Counted from the stretch's first letter, positions 18,101 to 27,422 are shown. The stretch is 64,000 nt of DNA from an uncultured Thalassotalea sp. (GCA_947502355.1 CANMZP010000001.1:1-64000); one strand, 5' to 3'. Notes: a model not told the origin generated them from the letters alone. Numbers and translations are program-made.

Positions 18101-19072
18101 GGAAAACAACGGTAGTATTTGCGTATCACGCAAGTTTTCTTTTTCTAGCGCATAAGCAACGTCACGAATTTCTCGCTCACCGTTTAAAAACACCAGTATG
18201 TCACCCATAGGGTAGTCATCTAACGACTCTATGGCGTTAATGATCCCCCAGATATAATCGGCATCATTATCTTCTAAGGGGTGGTATTGAATGTCTACCG
18301 GGTAAGTTCGGCCAGAAACTTCAATGATTGGTGCATCATTAAAGTGCTGAGAAAAACGCTCTGGGTCGATGGTAGCAGAAGTGATGATCACTTTTAAATC
18401 AGGGCGTTTTGCCAATACCTGTTTTAAATACCCCAGAATAAAGTCAATATTTAGGCTGCGCTCATGCGCCTCATCTATAATAATGGTGTCGTACTGACGC
18501 AAAAGTCTGTCTTTTCGCAATTCTGCTAGCAAAATACCATCGGTCATTAATTTAACATAGGTATTCTCATTCACCTGATCGGTAAATCGAACTTTATAAC
18601 CTACTTGCTCACCAAGTTTTGACTGCAGTTCTTCAGCAATACGATTAGCAACCGTACGCGCTGCAATTCGTCTTGGTTGCGTATGGCCGATATAGCCATT
18701 AATGCCACGACCGAGTTGCAAACAAATCTTTGGAATTTGCGTGGTTTTACCTGAGCCTGTTTCACCGGCAATAATCACCACCTGATTTTCTGCAATCGCT
18801 TTAGAGATGCGTTCGACACTTTGGCTTACCGGCAATTGCTCCGGGTAGGTAATTTTTGGGACATTTTGAGTCAAATGTGCCTTGCGCTCTATGGATGCGC
18901 TAATGGCCTCTTCAACTTTTACGATGGCCTTTAGCTGTTTATCCTGATTTTGGATTTTCTTTAGGCCATGCAATCGCTTTTTCAATAAAGCACGGTCGCA
19001 TCCTCGCACACGAGCGAGTTGATTAAAAAGAGGAGTTAGTAAGTTTTGGTTTTGGCTTGCTTGTTCGGACAA
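15152..19072 (-). CDS. hrpA: ATP-dependent RNA helicase HrpA
   Basis: The 1306-residue DEAH-box helicase has the size and order of HrpA. Visible are Walker A GETGSGKTTQIPK (~100-112), Walker B IIIDEAHERS (~196-205), ITSATIDP (motif III), STNVAETSLTVPG (motif V) and the QRSGRCGR arginine-finger motif VI (~400), then the winged-helix/OB region and the long C-terminal DUF3418 region specific to HrpA. E. coli HrpA resolves stalled ribosomes on mRNA and unwinds RNA. It is a single gene with a T-rich leader of 125 bp before the CBS gene. Confidence 0.96.
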   Translation of the reverse strand: MSEQASQNQNLLTPLFNQLARVRGCDRALLKKRLHGLKKIQNQDKQLKAIVKVEEAISASIERKAHLTQNVPKITYPEQLPVSQSVERISKAIAENQVVIIAGETGSGKTTQIPKICLQLGRGINGYIGHTQPRRIAARTVANRIAEELQSKLGEQVGYKVRFTDQVNENTYVKLMTDGILLAELRKDRLLRQYDTIIIDEAHERSLNIDFILGYLKQVLAKRPDLKVIITSATIDPERFSQHFNDAPIIEVSGRTYPVDIQYHPLEDNDADYIWGIINAIESLDDYPMGDILVFLNGEREIRDVAYALEKENLRDTQILPLFSRLTVAEQNRIFAPHRGRNIVLSTNVAETSLTVPGIRYVIDPGTARISRYSYRTKVQRLPIEPISQASANQRSGRCGRVAAGVCIRLYSEEDFLSRPEFTDPEILRTNLATVILQMLSLGLGDIGNFPFVQPPDDRNIKDGMRLLEEVAAIKSAQAQIPQLTQTGRLISRFPIDPRLAKMLISAESLGCSLQVAIIVSALSIQDPRERPMEKQQAADEKHSRFKDKDSDYISLLNLWMYVQSQQKALSGNQFRQMCKKEYLSYLRIREWQDIFSQLKQTFTESKLSWNQFDPSQYDKDNVASRDTIHQAILSGLLSHLGNLDENREYKGARGSKFYIFPGSGIAKKSPKWIMATELVETSRLFARMCAKIDVSWVEPLAEHLIKRSYGDPHWEKKRGAVVADEQITLYGMVIVPKRKVIYSKIDSGACREIFIREALVRGDCNINEAFLKKNNRLVAQIEDLEDKARRKDFLVEEDELIDFYLQRIPEQVDCQATFLAWWKKAKIAEPELLNFSEQLLLKQDKGLSKKEYPITWQQNNLTLALTYNFDPGSADDGISVSIPISILNQVDEQGFEWLIPALRLELITALIRSLPKQQRKNFVPAPNYAQACFDAIGPAQGNLYAALEKHLLRMSGIRLPEDCWGLESLPDHLKMNFKVIDNKAKLIKQGRNLTALKEQLQGQVKKSIKAVADKGIERIDIKEWDFNKLPTSYQKKAANLTIKAFPALVDHKQTVAIELFEHQSQAELAMLKGVSRLVLLSIPSPIKYLENKLPNKTKLGMYFNPFGKIADLLNDCIEACCVQIIKDSGNLPYDEASFNLVRDKVRSEIADKVLESAIKLEQILSLRHTIAKSLKGNVPLTMIQAHGDIKQHLNSLIYKGFVNDSGIDKLDSILRYLKGITRRLEKLPIDPNQDRLKVLDVEKAAQLYNALVNQQPKNQPLSEEVLALRWMIEEFRISLFAQNIGTAQPVSLKRIKNRINELEQI

Positions 19073-19143
19073 AATTCACTCAAGAATGCAGTTAAAATTT
19101 CTGGTTGGGGATTTTAGCAGTTTAGGGCAAACAAATCAGCAAT

Positions 19144-19170
19144 AAAAAAGGCAATCTAGTGATTGCCTTT
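19144..19170 (-). terminator. Terminator of the CBS-domain gene
   Basis: AAAGGCAATC-ACTA-GATTGCCTTTTTT on the minus strand lies about 30 bp beyond the CBS gene stop and ends in six T, insulating it from hrpA. Confidence 0.87.
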
Positions 19171-19198
19171 GCTTAGAATACCTTGATTTAGTAAGACA

Positions 19199-19627
19199 TT
19201 AACCGGTTTTTTGAGTCACCTGAAATGTTTCATGTATGTGCTGCTCAATGGCCACTAATACATCATTACGACAAATGGTGCCTAATAAGGTACCCGCATC
19301 ATCAACTACCGGATAAACCTTGGGTTTGTTCTGTAGCATCATTTGCGCTAACTCGACAATACTCATATAAGGTTTCATTGATAACACATCGGTACGCATT
19401 AATTCGCCAACCGATGAAATATGCTCTCGATAGTAACTGGTTTCCAACATCTTAGATAAGATTTCTGCTTCTGATAAGAAGCCAACGACCACGCCTCGGT
19501 CGTTAACTACAGGTCCACCCAACTCTTTGGTTTTGGTGAGTCGATGGGCCGCTTCTTCAACGGCCATATCGGCAGTAAACGTTACCGGGTGAGTATTTAA
19601 ATAGTCTTTAACTTGTAATGATTTCAT
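19199..19627 (-). CDS. Paired CBS-domain protein
   Basis: The 142-residue protein consists almost wholly of two CBS domains (about residues 6-62 and 74-133). VKDYLNTHPVTFTADMAVEE and GGPVVNDRGVVVGFLSEAE mark the first; MRTDVLSMKPYMSIVELAQM and VYPVVDDAGTLLGTICRND the second. CBS pairs bind adenosine nucleotides and act as energy or ligand sensors. With no attached catalytic domain it may regulate a partner protein; none is identified. It is a single gene with its own terminator. Confidence 0.9.
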   Translation of the reverse strand: MKSLQVKDYLNTHPVTFTADMAVEEAAHRLTKTKELGGPVVNDRGVVVGFLSEAEILSKMLETSYYREHISSVGELMRTDVLSMKPYMSIVELAQMMLQNKPKVYPVVDDAGTLLGTICRNDVLVAIEQHIHETFQVTQKTG

Positions 19628-19722
19628 TTACGACCCTCGATCATTTATTAGCTATGATTTTAAAAATTGCTCTCTTACTTTAAGCCTAGACCAATTTCTT
19701 CAAAAAAATACAATAAAAAAGA

Positions 19723-20790
19723 TTATTTTTCTTCTTTGAAAATAGCAACTTGCGCAGATTCGCCGGATTTTCTACTGGCTCGATACATACCTTTTGAATT
19801 AAATGGCATGGCGATATTCCCTTTTGCATCAACCGCAATAACACCACCACTGCCGCCTGCTTCAACCAAAACATCATTTACAACCTTGTTTGAGGCTTGC
19901 TCAAGGCTAATGTTTTGATATTCCATACGGGCACAAATGTCGGCAGCTACATGATAACGTATGAAGTATTCACCGTGGCCTGTTGCCGATACCGCACAAC
20001 TGGCGTTATTGGCATAAGTGCCCGCACCAATAATAGGTGCATCCCCTACTCTACCAAACCGTTTTACGGTCATACCTCCGGTTGACGTAGCCGCGGCTAG
20101 GTTGCCATGTTGATCGAGCGCGACGGCCCCAACGGTGCCATATTTATATTTATTGTCTAATGTTTGATGCGCCGCCTGAAAGTCTTTTAATTCTTTTTGC
20201 TGTTTTTCCAACTTGGCTTTGGCTTTTAATAATTGTTGGTAACGGTGTTTCGTATCAAAGTAATCATTAGATACTAATTCTAGGTTTTGCTGCTTTGCAA
20301 ATACTTCAGCCCCTTCGCCACTTAACATAACATGCACAGAATGATCTTTTACTGCATTGGCCAATGCAATCGGGCTTTTAACCGTTTTAACACCTGATAC
20401 AGCACCCGCATTCAATGTGTTGCCATCCATGATTGAAGCATCTAATTCGTGACTGCCTTCATAGGTATAGACCGCGCCAACGCCGGCATTAAAATAAGGG
20501 GACGCTTCTAACACTTGCACCGCGGCAATAACGGCATCAATGCTTGTGCCTTTATTTTGAAGAACCTCATAACCAACATCGATGGCTTCTTTTAATTTAA
20601 GTCGGTAGTTTTTTTCCTGCTCTGCACTAAAGTTTTTCTTTTCGATGGTGCCAGCACCACCATGGATAGCAATAGAAAATGGTGATTTGGTGTTTTCTAG
20701 AGTGCTATTGTTAGCATTTGCCAAACTTGTGCCGTGCACCATAAATGCACAAACACATGCTAGTGGAGAAAGTATCAGGCTTTTTTTCAT
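19723..20790 (-). CDS. iaaA: Exported isoaspartyl peptidase / L-asparaginase
   Basis: The 355-residue N-terminal-nucleophile hydrolase is the plant-type asparaginase family. A signal peptide (MKKSLILSPLACVCAFMVHG, cleavage near ~25) suggests periplasmic location. FSIAIHGGAGTIE (~38-50) and AAVQVLEASPYFNAGVGAVY mark the alpha subunit; KYGTVGAVALDQHGNLAA (~213-230) holds the nucleophile threonine at which the precursor self-cleaves, and TSTGGMTVKRFGRVGD the substrate-binding loop. The family cleaves isoaspartyl dipeptides and asparagine. The linker before the nucleophile (KAKAKLEKQQKELKDFQAAH) is long and lysine-rich, as expected for the part trimmed after autocleavage. E. coli IaaA lacks such a signal peptide. 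Confidence 0.9.
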   Translation of the reverse strand: MKKSLILSPLACVCAFMVHGTSLANANNSTLENTKSPFSIAIHGGAGTIEKKNFSAEQEKNYRLKLKEAIDVGYEVLQNKGTSIDAVIAAVQVLEASPYFNAGVGAVYTYEGSHELDASIMDGNTLNAGAVSGVKTVKSPIALANAVKDHSVHVMLSGEGAEVFAKQQNLELVSNDYFDTKHRYQQLLKAKAKLEKQQKELKDFQAAHQTLDNKYKYGTVGAVALDQHGNLAAATSTGGMTVKRFGRVGDAPIIGAGTYANNASCAVSATGHGEYFIRYHVAADICARMEYQNISLEQASNKVVNDVLVEAGGSGGVIAVDAKGNIAMPFNSKGMYRASRKSGESAQVAIFKEEK

Positions 20791-21216
20791 TGTTATTATT
20801 CCTTATGAGCCAAATTAATAAATTGTAAATGGCAATCTAGCGCTTAGACTCGAACAAATCAATCTTTGATTAAAATTGATGCCAAAGAACCAGATAAACA
20901 GGTTACACCATAACCAATAAAAATGCATAAATAATCACATTAAGTTATATACAGCCTTTTCATCATGTTTTTTTATTATTTTTCCCACACCCCCCCACAA
21001 ATAAACACCTAAAGTACTGATACTTCAGTTTTTGCATAGATATAAAACAGATATTCATCACATTTTCATCAGGTTTATCATGCGAAATAGAGGTTTAATT
21101 AAAGTGTCAAAGCGACACTGACTATGAATAAACAATCAAACAACTTAAATAAAACAATCTTTATTAATATCCATAAGAGATAAACAATAAGATTCGTTAT
21201 AAAAGGAAAACATATT
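20791..21216. other. Intergenic region between iaaA and DUF3718 gene
   Basis: This 426-bp divergent gap is AT-rich with a C-run of seven near 20990 and no open frame or strong repeat. It must hold promoters for both neighbours, but no clear boxes stand out. AAAAGGAAAA at ~21200 is the ribosome site of the downstream gene. Confidence 0.5.
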
Positions 21217-21576
21217 ATGAACAGCTTACTTTCACTTACTCGTACAACTGGTGCTTTATTATTAACTTCTGCTTTAGCGATTTCGGCTAGTGTAAGTGCA
21301 AACCCAATGTCACCTCATATGGAAAATGCGCTTATAGATGTATGTAAAGCGGCTAAATCGAATAACGTAATTCGTTTTAAAAATACCGTGACTGAAAATC
21401 GTTTGAAAACTAAAACGGTTGCATTAAAAGTGGTATGTAATGGTGAGAATATTTCAGACTTTGCGGCAACACACGGTGCTTATAAAACGTCAGACAGATT
21501 AAACCGCAGTTTAGGTAAAGTTCGCATTGAAGACGTGGCTTTAAATGATAAAGATAAATTTTACGTTAACTTTTAA
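21217..21576 (+). CDS. DUF3718 exported protein
   Basis: The 119-residue protein has a signal peptide (cleavage about residue 27, after ALAISASVSA) and a mature domain with two conserved cysteines (DVCKAAK and LKVVCNGENISDFA) and HGAYKTSDRLNR, fitting DUF3718, a family found mainly in Shewanella, Colwellia and relatives. The cysteines may form a disulfide in the periplasm. Function is unknown. Good ribosome site (AAAAGGAAAA) and a strong terminator downstream indicate an independent, well-transcribed gene. Confidence 0.85.
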   Translation: MNSLLSLTRTTGALLLTSALAISASVSANPMSPHMENALIDVCKAAKSNNVIRFKNTVTENRLKTKTVALKVVCNGENISDFAATHGAYKTSDRLNRSLGKVRIEDVALNDKDKFYVNF

Positions 21577-21670
21577 TCTAACTGAGCTTTTCGCTTAATG
21601 TAACTAAAGGTTCAATACAACTAAACGTAAAAAACATATTACAACATTAACAATATCTTTCTTCTTTATG

Positions 21671-21712
21671 AAAATATCATTAGCTTATCCAAGCTAATGA
21701 TTTTCTTTTTTT
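21671..21712 (+). terminator. Terminator of the DUF3718 gene
   Basis: TCATTAGCTT-ATCC-AAGCTAATGA is followed by TTTTCTTTTTTT, about 100 bp after the stop codon. Confidence 0.9.
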
Positions 21713-21825
21713 GGGGCTAAAACCCATCTACGAGCCAGTCGGCCTAAGTAAATTGAGCCTAAGTAAATTGAGCTTATATAATTTAGCACTTTGTGAACGG
21801 GTTTATTGGTGTGTGATGAGATAAA

Positions 21826-22266
21826 TTACTTGAATATTGCCATCGAAATCACATAACAAACCGCGATAATACTGCCATTTATCAAGGCACGGGTATTTAA
21901 TGAGTAATGGGCATAATTGAGTGGCCACTTGTGTGACAGCAAAACCACACTGCTCATGCAAACAAACCAAGGGGTAAAAAATAAAAACACCTGCCCTTTA
22001 AGGAGTGAAACGGCAACATCATGAAGCGCGCCACTTACCGCAAAGGTAAGTATGGTTGCTAGCCATAAAGGCGTGAATTGGCAAAGAGGCTTCATAACAT
22101 TGCGAGAAAGATAATAACCCCATATGGGGTTCCAGTTGCGCCAAAATCCATGAAATGATCCCGCACCTAATGACCTTTTAAGCATATTAGACATCGACTC
22201 GGGTGCGCCTAGCGCAACGCCATTGCGTTTTTTTACATATTGGCTAAGGGAAATAGACTTTTTCAT
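21826..22266 (-). CDS. Small MBOAT_2-like membrane protein
   Basis: The ~146-residue protein has the core of the membrane-bound O-acyltransferase / wax-synthase-like family: SFHGFWRNWNPIWGYYLSRNV (written SFHGFWRNWNPIWGYY and onward, ~44-60) and, after a hydrophobic helix, FAVSGALHD, where the histidine matches the catalytic one. About three to four membrane helices follow. Full MBOAT proteins have 300-450 residues, so this is either a minimal form or the C-terminal remnant of one; no upstream remainder is visible between 22273 and 22320. The ATG at 22266 is preferred over GTG at 22272 because AAAGG sits at the right distance. It is 55 bp downstream of the CadC-type regulator gene on the same strand. 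Confidence 0.6.
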   Translation of the reverse strand: MKKSISLSQYVKKRNGVALGAPESMSNMLKRSLGAGSFHGFWRNWNPIWGYYLSRNVMKPLCQFTPLWLATILTFAVSGALHDVAVSLLKGQVFLFFTPWFVCMSSVVLLSHKWPLNYAHYSLNTRALINGSIIAVCYVISMAIFK

Positions 22267-22320
22267 TAACACCTTTTGCTAGTTGGTTATTGTTTTTATT
22301 TTATACTTTGGCTTTTGCAA

Positions 22321-24603
22321 TCAGTTTATAAATATGGGTAATTGATCCTCAGGCTTGTCGATAAGATTTTGCCTTTGTCCATTTAACGTCTGCTCTAGAT
22401 ATTCTTTCCATTGCGGAAAATGTTTGTCTAATTTAAGGTTCCGCAAAGCCGGATGTGGACCGTTATAGTGTAAATCAAACCAATGCGACCAACCCGACTC
22501 AATCGCTTTTGCAAACTGCAGAGACGCTTCTTGCGGCTGATTTGACGCGATAAGCAAAATCACATCCAACACGCCAAAGCCTTTGTACCCCAAACGGTTG
22601 GTTTTCGTTAGATAAGACAACAAGGGTTTAGCAAGATCCGCGGCTTTATTTAACTGACCGGTCTCCCATAACAGCCAAATATAGTCAACTTTTTCATTAA
22701 TCAGATAATTTTCCGGTAAATCAGAAATATCAACGCTAAACTCGCTAAACACTCGTGTATATTCCACTAACGCTTTTTTATATTGACCTTGAAGTAAATA
22801 ATTATGGGCTAAATGAAACGATCCACTTTGATCAATGGCGCCCATATCGGCTTGTTGGCAGACGACCTCTGCCTCTTGATACATAAATTGCAATTTGAAT
22901 AAACGACATTGACGTTGATACTGTACAGCTGGTGAAGGGTTAAGCTTTATCTGCTCTAGTATGCTTTGGCTTCTATTCATATAAAGCAACGAGTAGTAAC
23001 TTTTTGCCTTGTATTCCATTAGCTCACTTTGCTCACTTTGCTCACTTTGCTCAGCATTTACGGTTAATTTGTTTATAAAATTAATGGCTTTATCAAACTC
23101 ACCCGTACCAATGTAAAGTTGCACTAATAACAAGTTTAACGGTTGCGGTGCCAAATGGTTATTTAAGTACGTTCTAAGCAGCGAAATGGCCCGTTGATGC
23201 TGACTTTGCTGTGACAAGAGTTTAGACAAATTAAAAATCGTCATAGCATAATGTCTATCGACTATCAGCGCCTCATTTAAGATTTCACTGGCTTTTTCGG
23301 GTTGCGCGTTTAACCGATATAAATCCCCAAGTACAGTGAGCAACTCCACATTTGTATCACCTTCAGGCCAGTCAGCTAGCGCATTTTCTAATAGTTCAAT
23401 GCTGTCTTTAAGTGGCATACTTTGATTTTTAAAACCATAAAAACCCTCAATAAACTGGCGTTTATGGGCAATGGACGAAGTCGAGCCTAATTCAGCTATT
23501 AATTGATTAACTTGGATTAAATCATCATCTTTTTGATAATAATATTGTTTCGTTAATAAGCTTAATGCCAGTTCAAAAGCAATATTTGCATTATCAGGAT
23601 ATGTCAGCGAAGCATTACTGAGTAAGTCAATGCTCAGTAAAATATCGTCAAGGGTACTATTGAGTCGTAACTCTTTAGTTTGATAAATTAATATCGAGGC
23701 CTGCAACTCTTTTAGCGATAATTGGGTTAAGTCGAGTTTTTCGGTTTTCGCCACAGTAATAAAATGATCAATGGTTTTACTGATGTTGTTAATCAGATTA
23801 TGCCAGGTATTTTTATCACCCGCGAAAGACTGACTCCACAATACATTGCCGTTGTAGGCATCGCTAAAGTGAATATTGACATGATATTCTTCATTTACTT
23901 GTTTTACCCCACCGCTGATCACGTAAATATTTTCGTCCTGAGCCGTTGAATCATCGTTTAGTTGCGGCCCATTAAGGCTTACTTTTGCTGAATCAGAATT
24001 ACTTAATGTGGTTAATAACTGCTCAGATAACACCCGGGCAACCATCACACTACTGCTGAGGTTATCGATGGCTTCAATTTCTTGGATACTGATATAGATG
24101 TCTTTATTTTTAACCGGTACAGGCTTGGTATTACTGGTTTTTGAAATAAAATAAATCATCACCAAAATAAAGCCAATAAGAGGCACAAGCCATTTCAATG
24201 AAAAAAATTGTCTCATCGGCACCACTTGCTGTTCACTGACACCAAGCGCATTTACTGATGAAACCGGATCGGAAGCGCCCGTTAAATTTCCGTCATATTC
24301 TAACACGTAACCATGTTTTGGAATGGTTTTGACAAAACGGTGGACTTTGCCGGTATCATCGAGTTTCTTACGAAGTACCGAAATAGCACGAGTAATGACC
24401 TCATCCGAGGCATATTTAGACTGCCAAACGTGCTCGGTAAGCTCTTCACGGCTTATCACTCGGTTGGCATTTTGAATTAAGTATACTAATACCTCCATGA
24501 TTTTTGGCTCAAGATGAACAATATTGCCATCGCGTTCTATCTGAGACTTATCAGGATATACTTTCCACTCTTCCAAAACATAAATTATATCAACTTCACT
24601 CAC
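22321..24603 (-). CDS. CadC-type winged-helix transcriptional regulator with TPR repeats
   Basis: The 760-residue membrane-anchored regulator has an OmpR/PhoB-type winged helix at ~10-105 (EPKIMEVLVYLIQN, SREELTEHVWQ, VITRAISVLRKKLDD, VKTIPKHGYVLEY), one membrane helix at ~140-160 (LKWLVPLIGFILVMIYFI) and a large periplasmic part with tetratricopeptide-like helices. The layout is that of CadC/ToxR-like one-component regulators, but with a long TPR sensor. A short SEQSEQSEQSE tract (~525) arises from a 9-bp tandem repeat in the DNA (23021-23055). The start is GTG with AGGGA upstream. Target genes are unknown; the MBOAT-like gene 55 bp downstream may share its transcript. Confidence 0.9.
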   Translation of the reverse strand: MSEVDIIYVLEEWKVYPDKSQIERDGNIVHLEPKIMEVLVYLIQNANRVISREELTEHVWQSKYASDEVITRAISVLRKKLDDTGKVHRFVKTIPKHGYVLEYDGNLTGASDPVSSVNALGVSEQQVVPMRQFFSLKWLVPLIGFILVMIYFISKTSNTKPVPVKNKDIYISIQEIEAIDNLSSSVMVARVLSEQLLTTLSNSDSAKVSLNGPQLNDDSTAQDENIYVISGGVKQVNEEYHVNIHFSDAYNGNVLWSQSFAGDKNTWHNLINNISKTIDHFITVAKTEKLDLTQLSLKELQASILIYQTKELRLNSTLDDILLSIDLLSNASLTYPDNANIAFELALSLLTKQYYYQKDDDLIQVNQLIAELGSTSSIAHKRQFIEGFYGFKNQSMPLKDSIELLENALADWPEGDTNVELLTVLGDLYRLNAQPEKASEILNEALIVDRHYAMTIFNLSKLLSQQSQHQRAISLLRTYLNNHLAPQPLNLLLVQLYIGTGEFDKAINFINKLTVNAEQSEQSEQSELMEYKAKSYYSLLYMNRSQSILEQIKLNPSPAVQYQRQCRLFKLQFMYQEAEVVCQQADMGAIDQSGSFHLAHNYLLQGQYKKALVEYTRVFSEFSVDISDLPENYLINEKVDYIWLLWETGQLNKAADLAKPLLSYLTKTNRLGYKGFGVLDVILLIASNQPQEASLQFAKAIESGWSHWFDLHYNGPHPALRNLKLDKHFPQWKEYLEQTLNGQRQNLIDKPEDQLPIFIN

Positions 24604-24856
24604 CCAAAATCCCTATAAAATGAACAAGTAACATAATTGGTATATGAATAGCCAATGTAGATATTCGCCCTTTTGGTTGAACTGCAAACTAGGTGACTTT
24701 AAGTTTAGTGAAGGTTTATATGTATTGCCTGAAAAAACAGATATTGCCTAACAACAAATTGAAATAATATATGTAAAATCTAAATATTCAGGAGGTTAAA
24801 GAACAACTACAGCACTGTGTATGCATTTAACAGCGCTGTTGGCTCGTTTTTAAAAA

Positions 24857-25369
24857 TTAGAATTGGGCGAGTAATTGTTGCTGGTAACTCTCAACTGACA
24901 TTGTTGTTAAAGCATGTTGCTCAATAAAATCTTCCAAGGTGTTCTGCTCTTTCTGCAACGAAGATAAAGTAATGGTGTTGTCATCTAGGGTATATAACTG
25001 ATAACACGCCTGATAGTAAAAGCGCAGAATGATTAACGCATCCACGTGCTTTTGCTCAAATGCTGCGGATTTTACCGCTTTTAATTTTCGGTAAATCACA
25101 TTGATCTGCTGTTTAAGTTGCCAAACATACAAGACTTCGCGCATGTAGGGGTGATGTTTAAAGTGGTTGATGACCGAAAAAACGGTGATCAACGCCAATA
25201 ACACGCCAAAAAAGTTAAGCCAAAAGTTATCCGCGCCGGGGCTTGAAAATACAGCAATAAGTAACTGACCAAAGCCAAGCGCCGTGATTGCGAATGAGAC
25301 GATAAAGGCAATGATGACTTTATTTAAGCGGCTACGGTAAACCGTTTTTTCAATTTGTTTTAATTGCAC
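24857..25369 (-). CDS. DUF3087 inner-membrane protein
   Basis: The 170-residue protein has two membrane helices (~17-38 and ~48-68) followed by a cytoplasmic helical C-terminus beginning HHPYMREVLYVWQLKQQINVI, typical of DUF3087. Function is unknown. The start is a GTG at 25369 with AAAGG nearby. It lies 28 bp downstream of recD on the same strand, so it is probably the last gene of the recCBD transcript. The 253 bp between it and the regulator gene holds a 12-bp palindrome AACAGCGCTGTT near 24829 but no gene. Confidence 0.8.
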   Translation of the reverse strand: MQLKQIEKTVYRSRLNKVIIAFIVSFAITALGFGQLLIAVFSSPGADNFWLNFFGVLLALITVFSVINHFKHHPYMREVLYVWQLKQQINVIYRKLKAVKSAAFEQKHVDALIILRFYYQACYQLYTLDDNTITLSSLQKEQNTLEDFIEQHALTTMSVESYQQQLLAQF

Positions 25370-25397
25370 ATGAAACCTTTTTTAAAATGAAAGCATA

Positions 25398-27422
25398 TTA
25401 GTGTGTTAACAGTGCCAATAATCGTTCGGTAAGGCCTGAAGCGCGGTCCACACGCTTTTGCACGCCGTTTGTCCAAGTTGATTTTTGACAGTATATTTGC
25501 AAATGCGATTTAGCTCGGGTGATCCCCGTATAAATCAGCTCGCGTGATAATAACCGATTTGAGGCTTGTTCGGGTAGCACTAAGGCGACATTTTCAAATT
25601 CAGAGCCCTGAGTTTTATGAATGGTCATCGCATACACGGTTTCAAAAGCGGGTAACCTTGAAATAGACACCTCTCGGTAGCCATCTTGTGCAACCGTATT
25701 TTCTTTATCTGTCACTGAGTTTTCACCGTCACGCTTATCACCACCGTTTCCGGGAAATATGGCGACTAAACGTTGTTTATCTTTGCGACTTGGCCATAAA
25801 ATGCCGATGTCTCCATTAAACAGGTTTACCCCGTAATGGTTTTGACTGATCATAATTGGCCGCCCCTTATATAATTCAGAGCTGGTATGAATGCATTTTA
25901 ACGAGCGTAAGGTTTTCTCTATAAGTGGATTAATCGCATCAAGACCGTTATTGCCTTGACGCACAGGCGCTAAAATACGAAAACGGTTTAAACAAGTAAA
26001 CGCTTCATCTACCGTTTTGGCTGAAAAAATAGGTTGATAATAAGTTTTGGTCAACTGTTTAATGTAAGCCTCAAAGCCTTGATTATGGATATAACTCAGC
26101 TCGGCATTATCACCTTTCGTTAATAATGCCCAAGCCGACTTGGCATCACCATCAATCACCTGTCGGGCAATTTTGCCAATGCCCCCGTCCCCAGCAAAAC
26201 GTCGACTTTTAGTTAAATACGTTAAGTAATCAAAGGACATTTGCTCATCAGTTTGCCATTTAACTTCAGGCAATGAATGTTCTGGCACCGTCTGCCCCGT
26301 ACAGGCTTTTAAAAACAACCTGTTTTTTTGACTGTACTGGGTCTGCTTAACGGGGGCTAAATCGGCTAATACACTGCCGGTTGCTACCGAAGGTAATTGC
26401 TCGGCATCCCCTAGCATAATGACTTTACACTGTTTCGGTAACGCTCGAAAAAGGCGAGTCATCATAGGCAAATCAACCATAGAAACTTCATCAACTAACA
26501 GCACATCGCAACTTAACGGGTTGCGGCTATCGTGTCTGAAATTTGGACTATTAGGTATTACCCCTAACAAGCGATGAATGGTTGAAGCAATTTTAGGGAT
26601 GTTTGCCAAAATATCATCGGCTATAAGCTGTTGCTTAGAAAAAGCTTGCGTTGCTTGCTCAATGGACTCCGATAAACGTTGTGCCGCTTTACCAGTGGGT
26701 GCAACCATGGCGATATTGTGGTCAGGGTTTTGCATTAATAAACCGGCCAGCAACTTGGTTACTGTATAGGTTTTACCCGTACCCGGCCCACCGGCAATAA
26801 TGGTAAAGGATTTATTCAATGCGTTTGCAACAGCCATAAGTTGCCAGTCGGGATTGTCGTCTCGATTTGGAAATAATGCATCAAGGATCGCTTTGCAATG
26901 GGTTTGCTCATCGCTAACATTTGCCTCACTGCTGCTAAGTTTTTCATTGATAAACTGGGCAAGCTCCGCTTCAAATTGACGATATCGGCGTAAATATACC
27001 TTGCCTTGCTCATATACAACGGCATTTTCGGGGTCGTTCACAGTAAGCTGTAAACGAGATAAAAGTGATTTTAAGCGCTCTAATTCAGCAAACGTGTAGC
27101 CCAATTTTGGGGCACTGTTTGCTTTTGCACGTACGTCATCCTCTTCACTGGCAAACAGTTGTTTTCCTGCAACTAACGTCAAATCAAGGCAACTATGACC
27201 GTCACGTTGCGCAGCACTAAGCGCAATAAACAAATGAAAAACTTCTGTCATATCTTGGCTATCTAAGGTTTTTGCCTCTGGCAACTTTGCTAACAGCGCT
27301 TGGGCCAGATAAAAATCGATGGCCTCTATATTATCTAATTGTCCACAAGCCGATTGGTACGCGTTATATGGCATGCGCTCGTTTACTTTGGTTACATTGG
27401 TTACTTTGCTTAAAAACGACAT
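25398..27422 (-). CDS. recD: Exodeoxyribonuclease V subunit alpha
   Basis: The 674-residue protein is the 5'-3' helicase subunit of RecBCD. Walker A IAGGPGTGKTYTVTKLLAG (~213-231), Walker B VDEVSMVDLPMM, GDAEQLPSV (motif III) and the C-terminal VYAMTIHKTQGSEF and LIYTGITRAKSHL (motifs V and VI) are all present. It abuts recB: the recB stop and recD start touch, so they are translationally coupled. Length is slightly above E. coli RecD (608 aa). Confidence 0.96.
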   Translation of the reverse strand: MSFLSKVTNVTKVNERMPYNAYQSACGQLDNIEAIDFYLAQALLAKLPEAKTLDSQDMTEVFHLFIALSAAQRDGHSCLDLTLVAGKQLFASEEDDVRAKANSAPKLGYTFAELERLKSLLSRLQLTVNDPENAVVYEQGKVYLRRYRQFEAELAQFINEKLSSSEANVSDEQTHCKAILDALFPNRDDNPDWQLMAVANALNKSFTIIAGGPGTGKTYTVTKLLAGLLMQNPDHNIAMVAPTGKAAQRLSESIEQATQAFSKQQLIADDILANIPKIASTIHRLLGVIPNSPNFRHDSRNPLSCDVLLVDEVSMVDLPMMTRLFRALPKQCKVIMLGDAEQLPSVATGSVLADLAPVKQTQYSQKNRLFLKACTGQTVPEHSLPEVKWQTDEQMSFDYLTYLTKSRRFAGDGGIGKIARQVIDGDAKSAWALLTKGDNAELSYIHNQGFEAYIKQLTKTYYQPIFSAKTVDEAFTCLNRFRILAPVRQGNNGLDAINPLIEKTLRSLKCIHTSSELYKGRPIMISQNHYGVNLFNGDIGILWPSRKDKQRLVAIFPGNGGDKRDGENSVTDKENTVAQDGYREVSISRLPAFETVYAMTIHKTQGSEFENVALVLPEQASNRLLSRELIYTGITRAKSHLQIYCQKSTWTNGVQKRVDRASGLTERLLALLTH

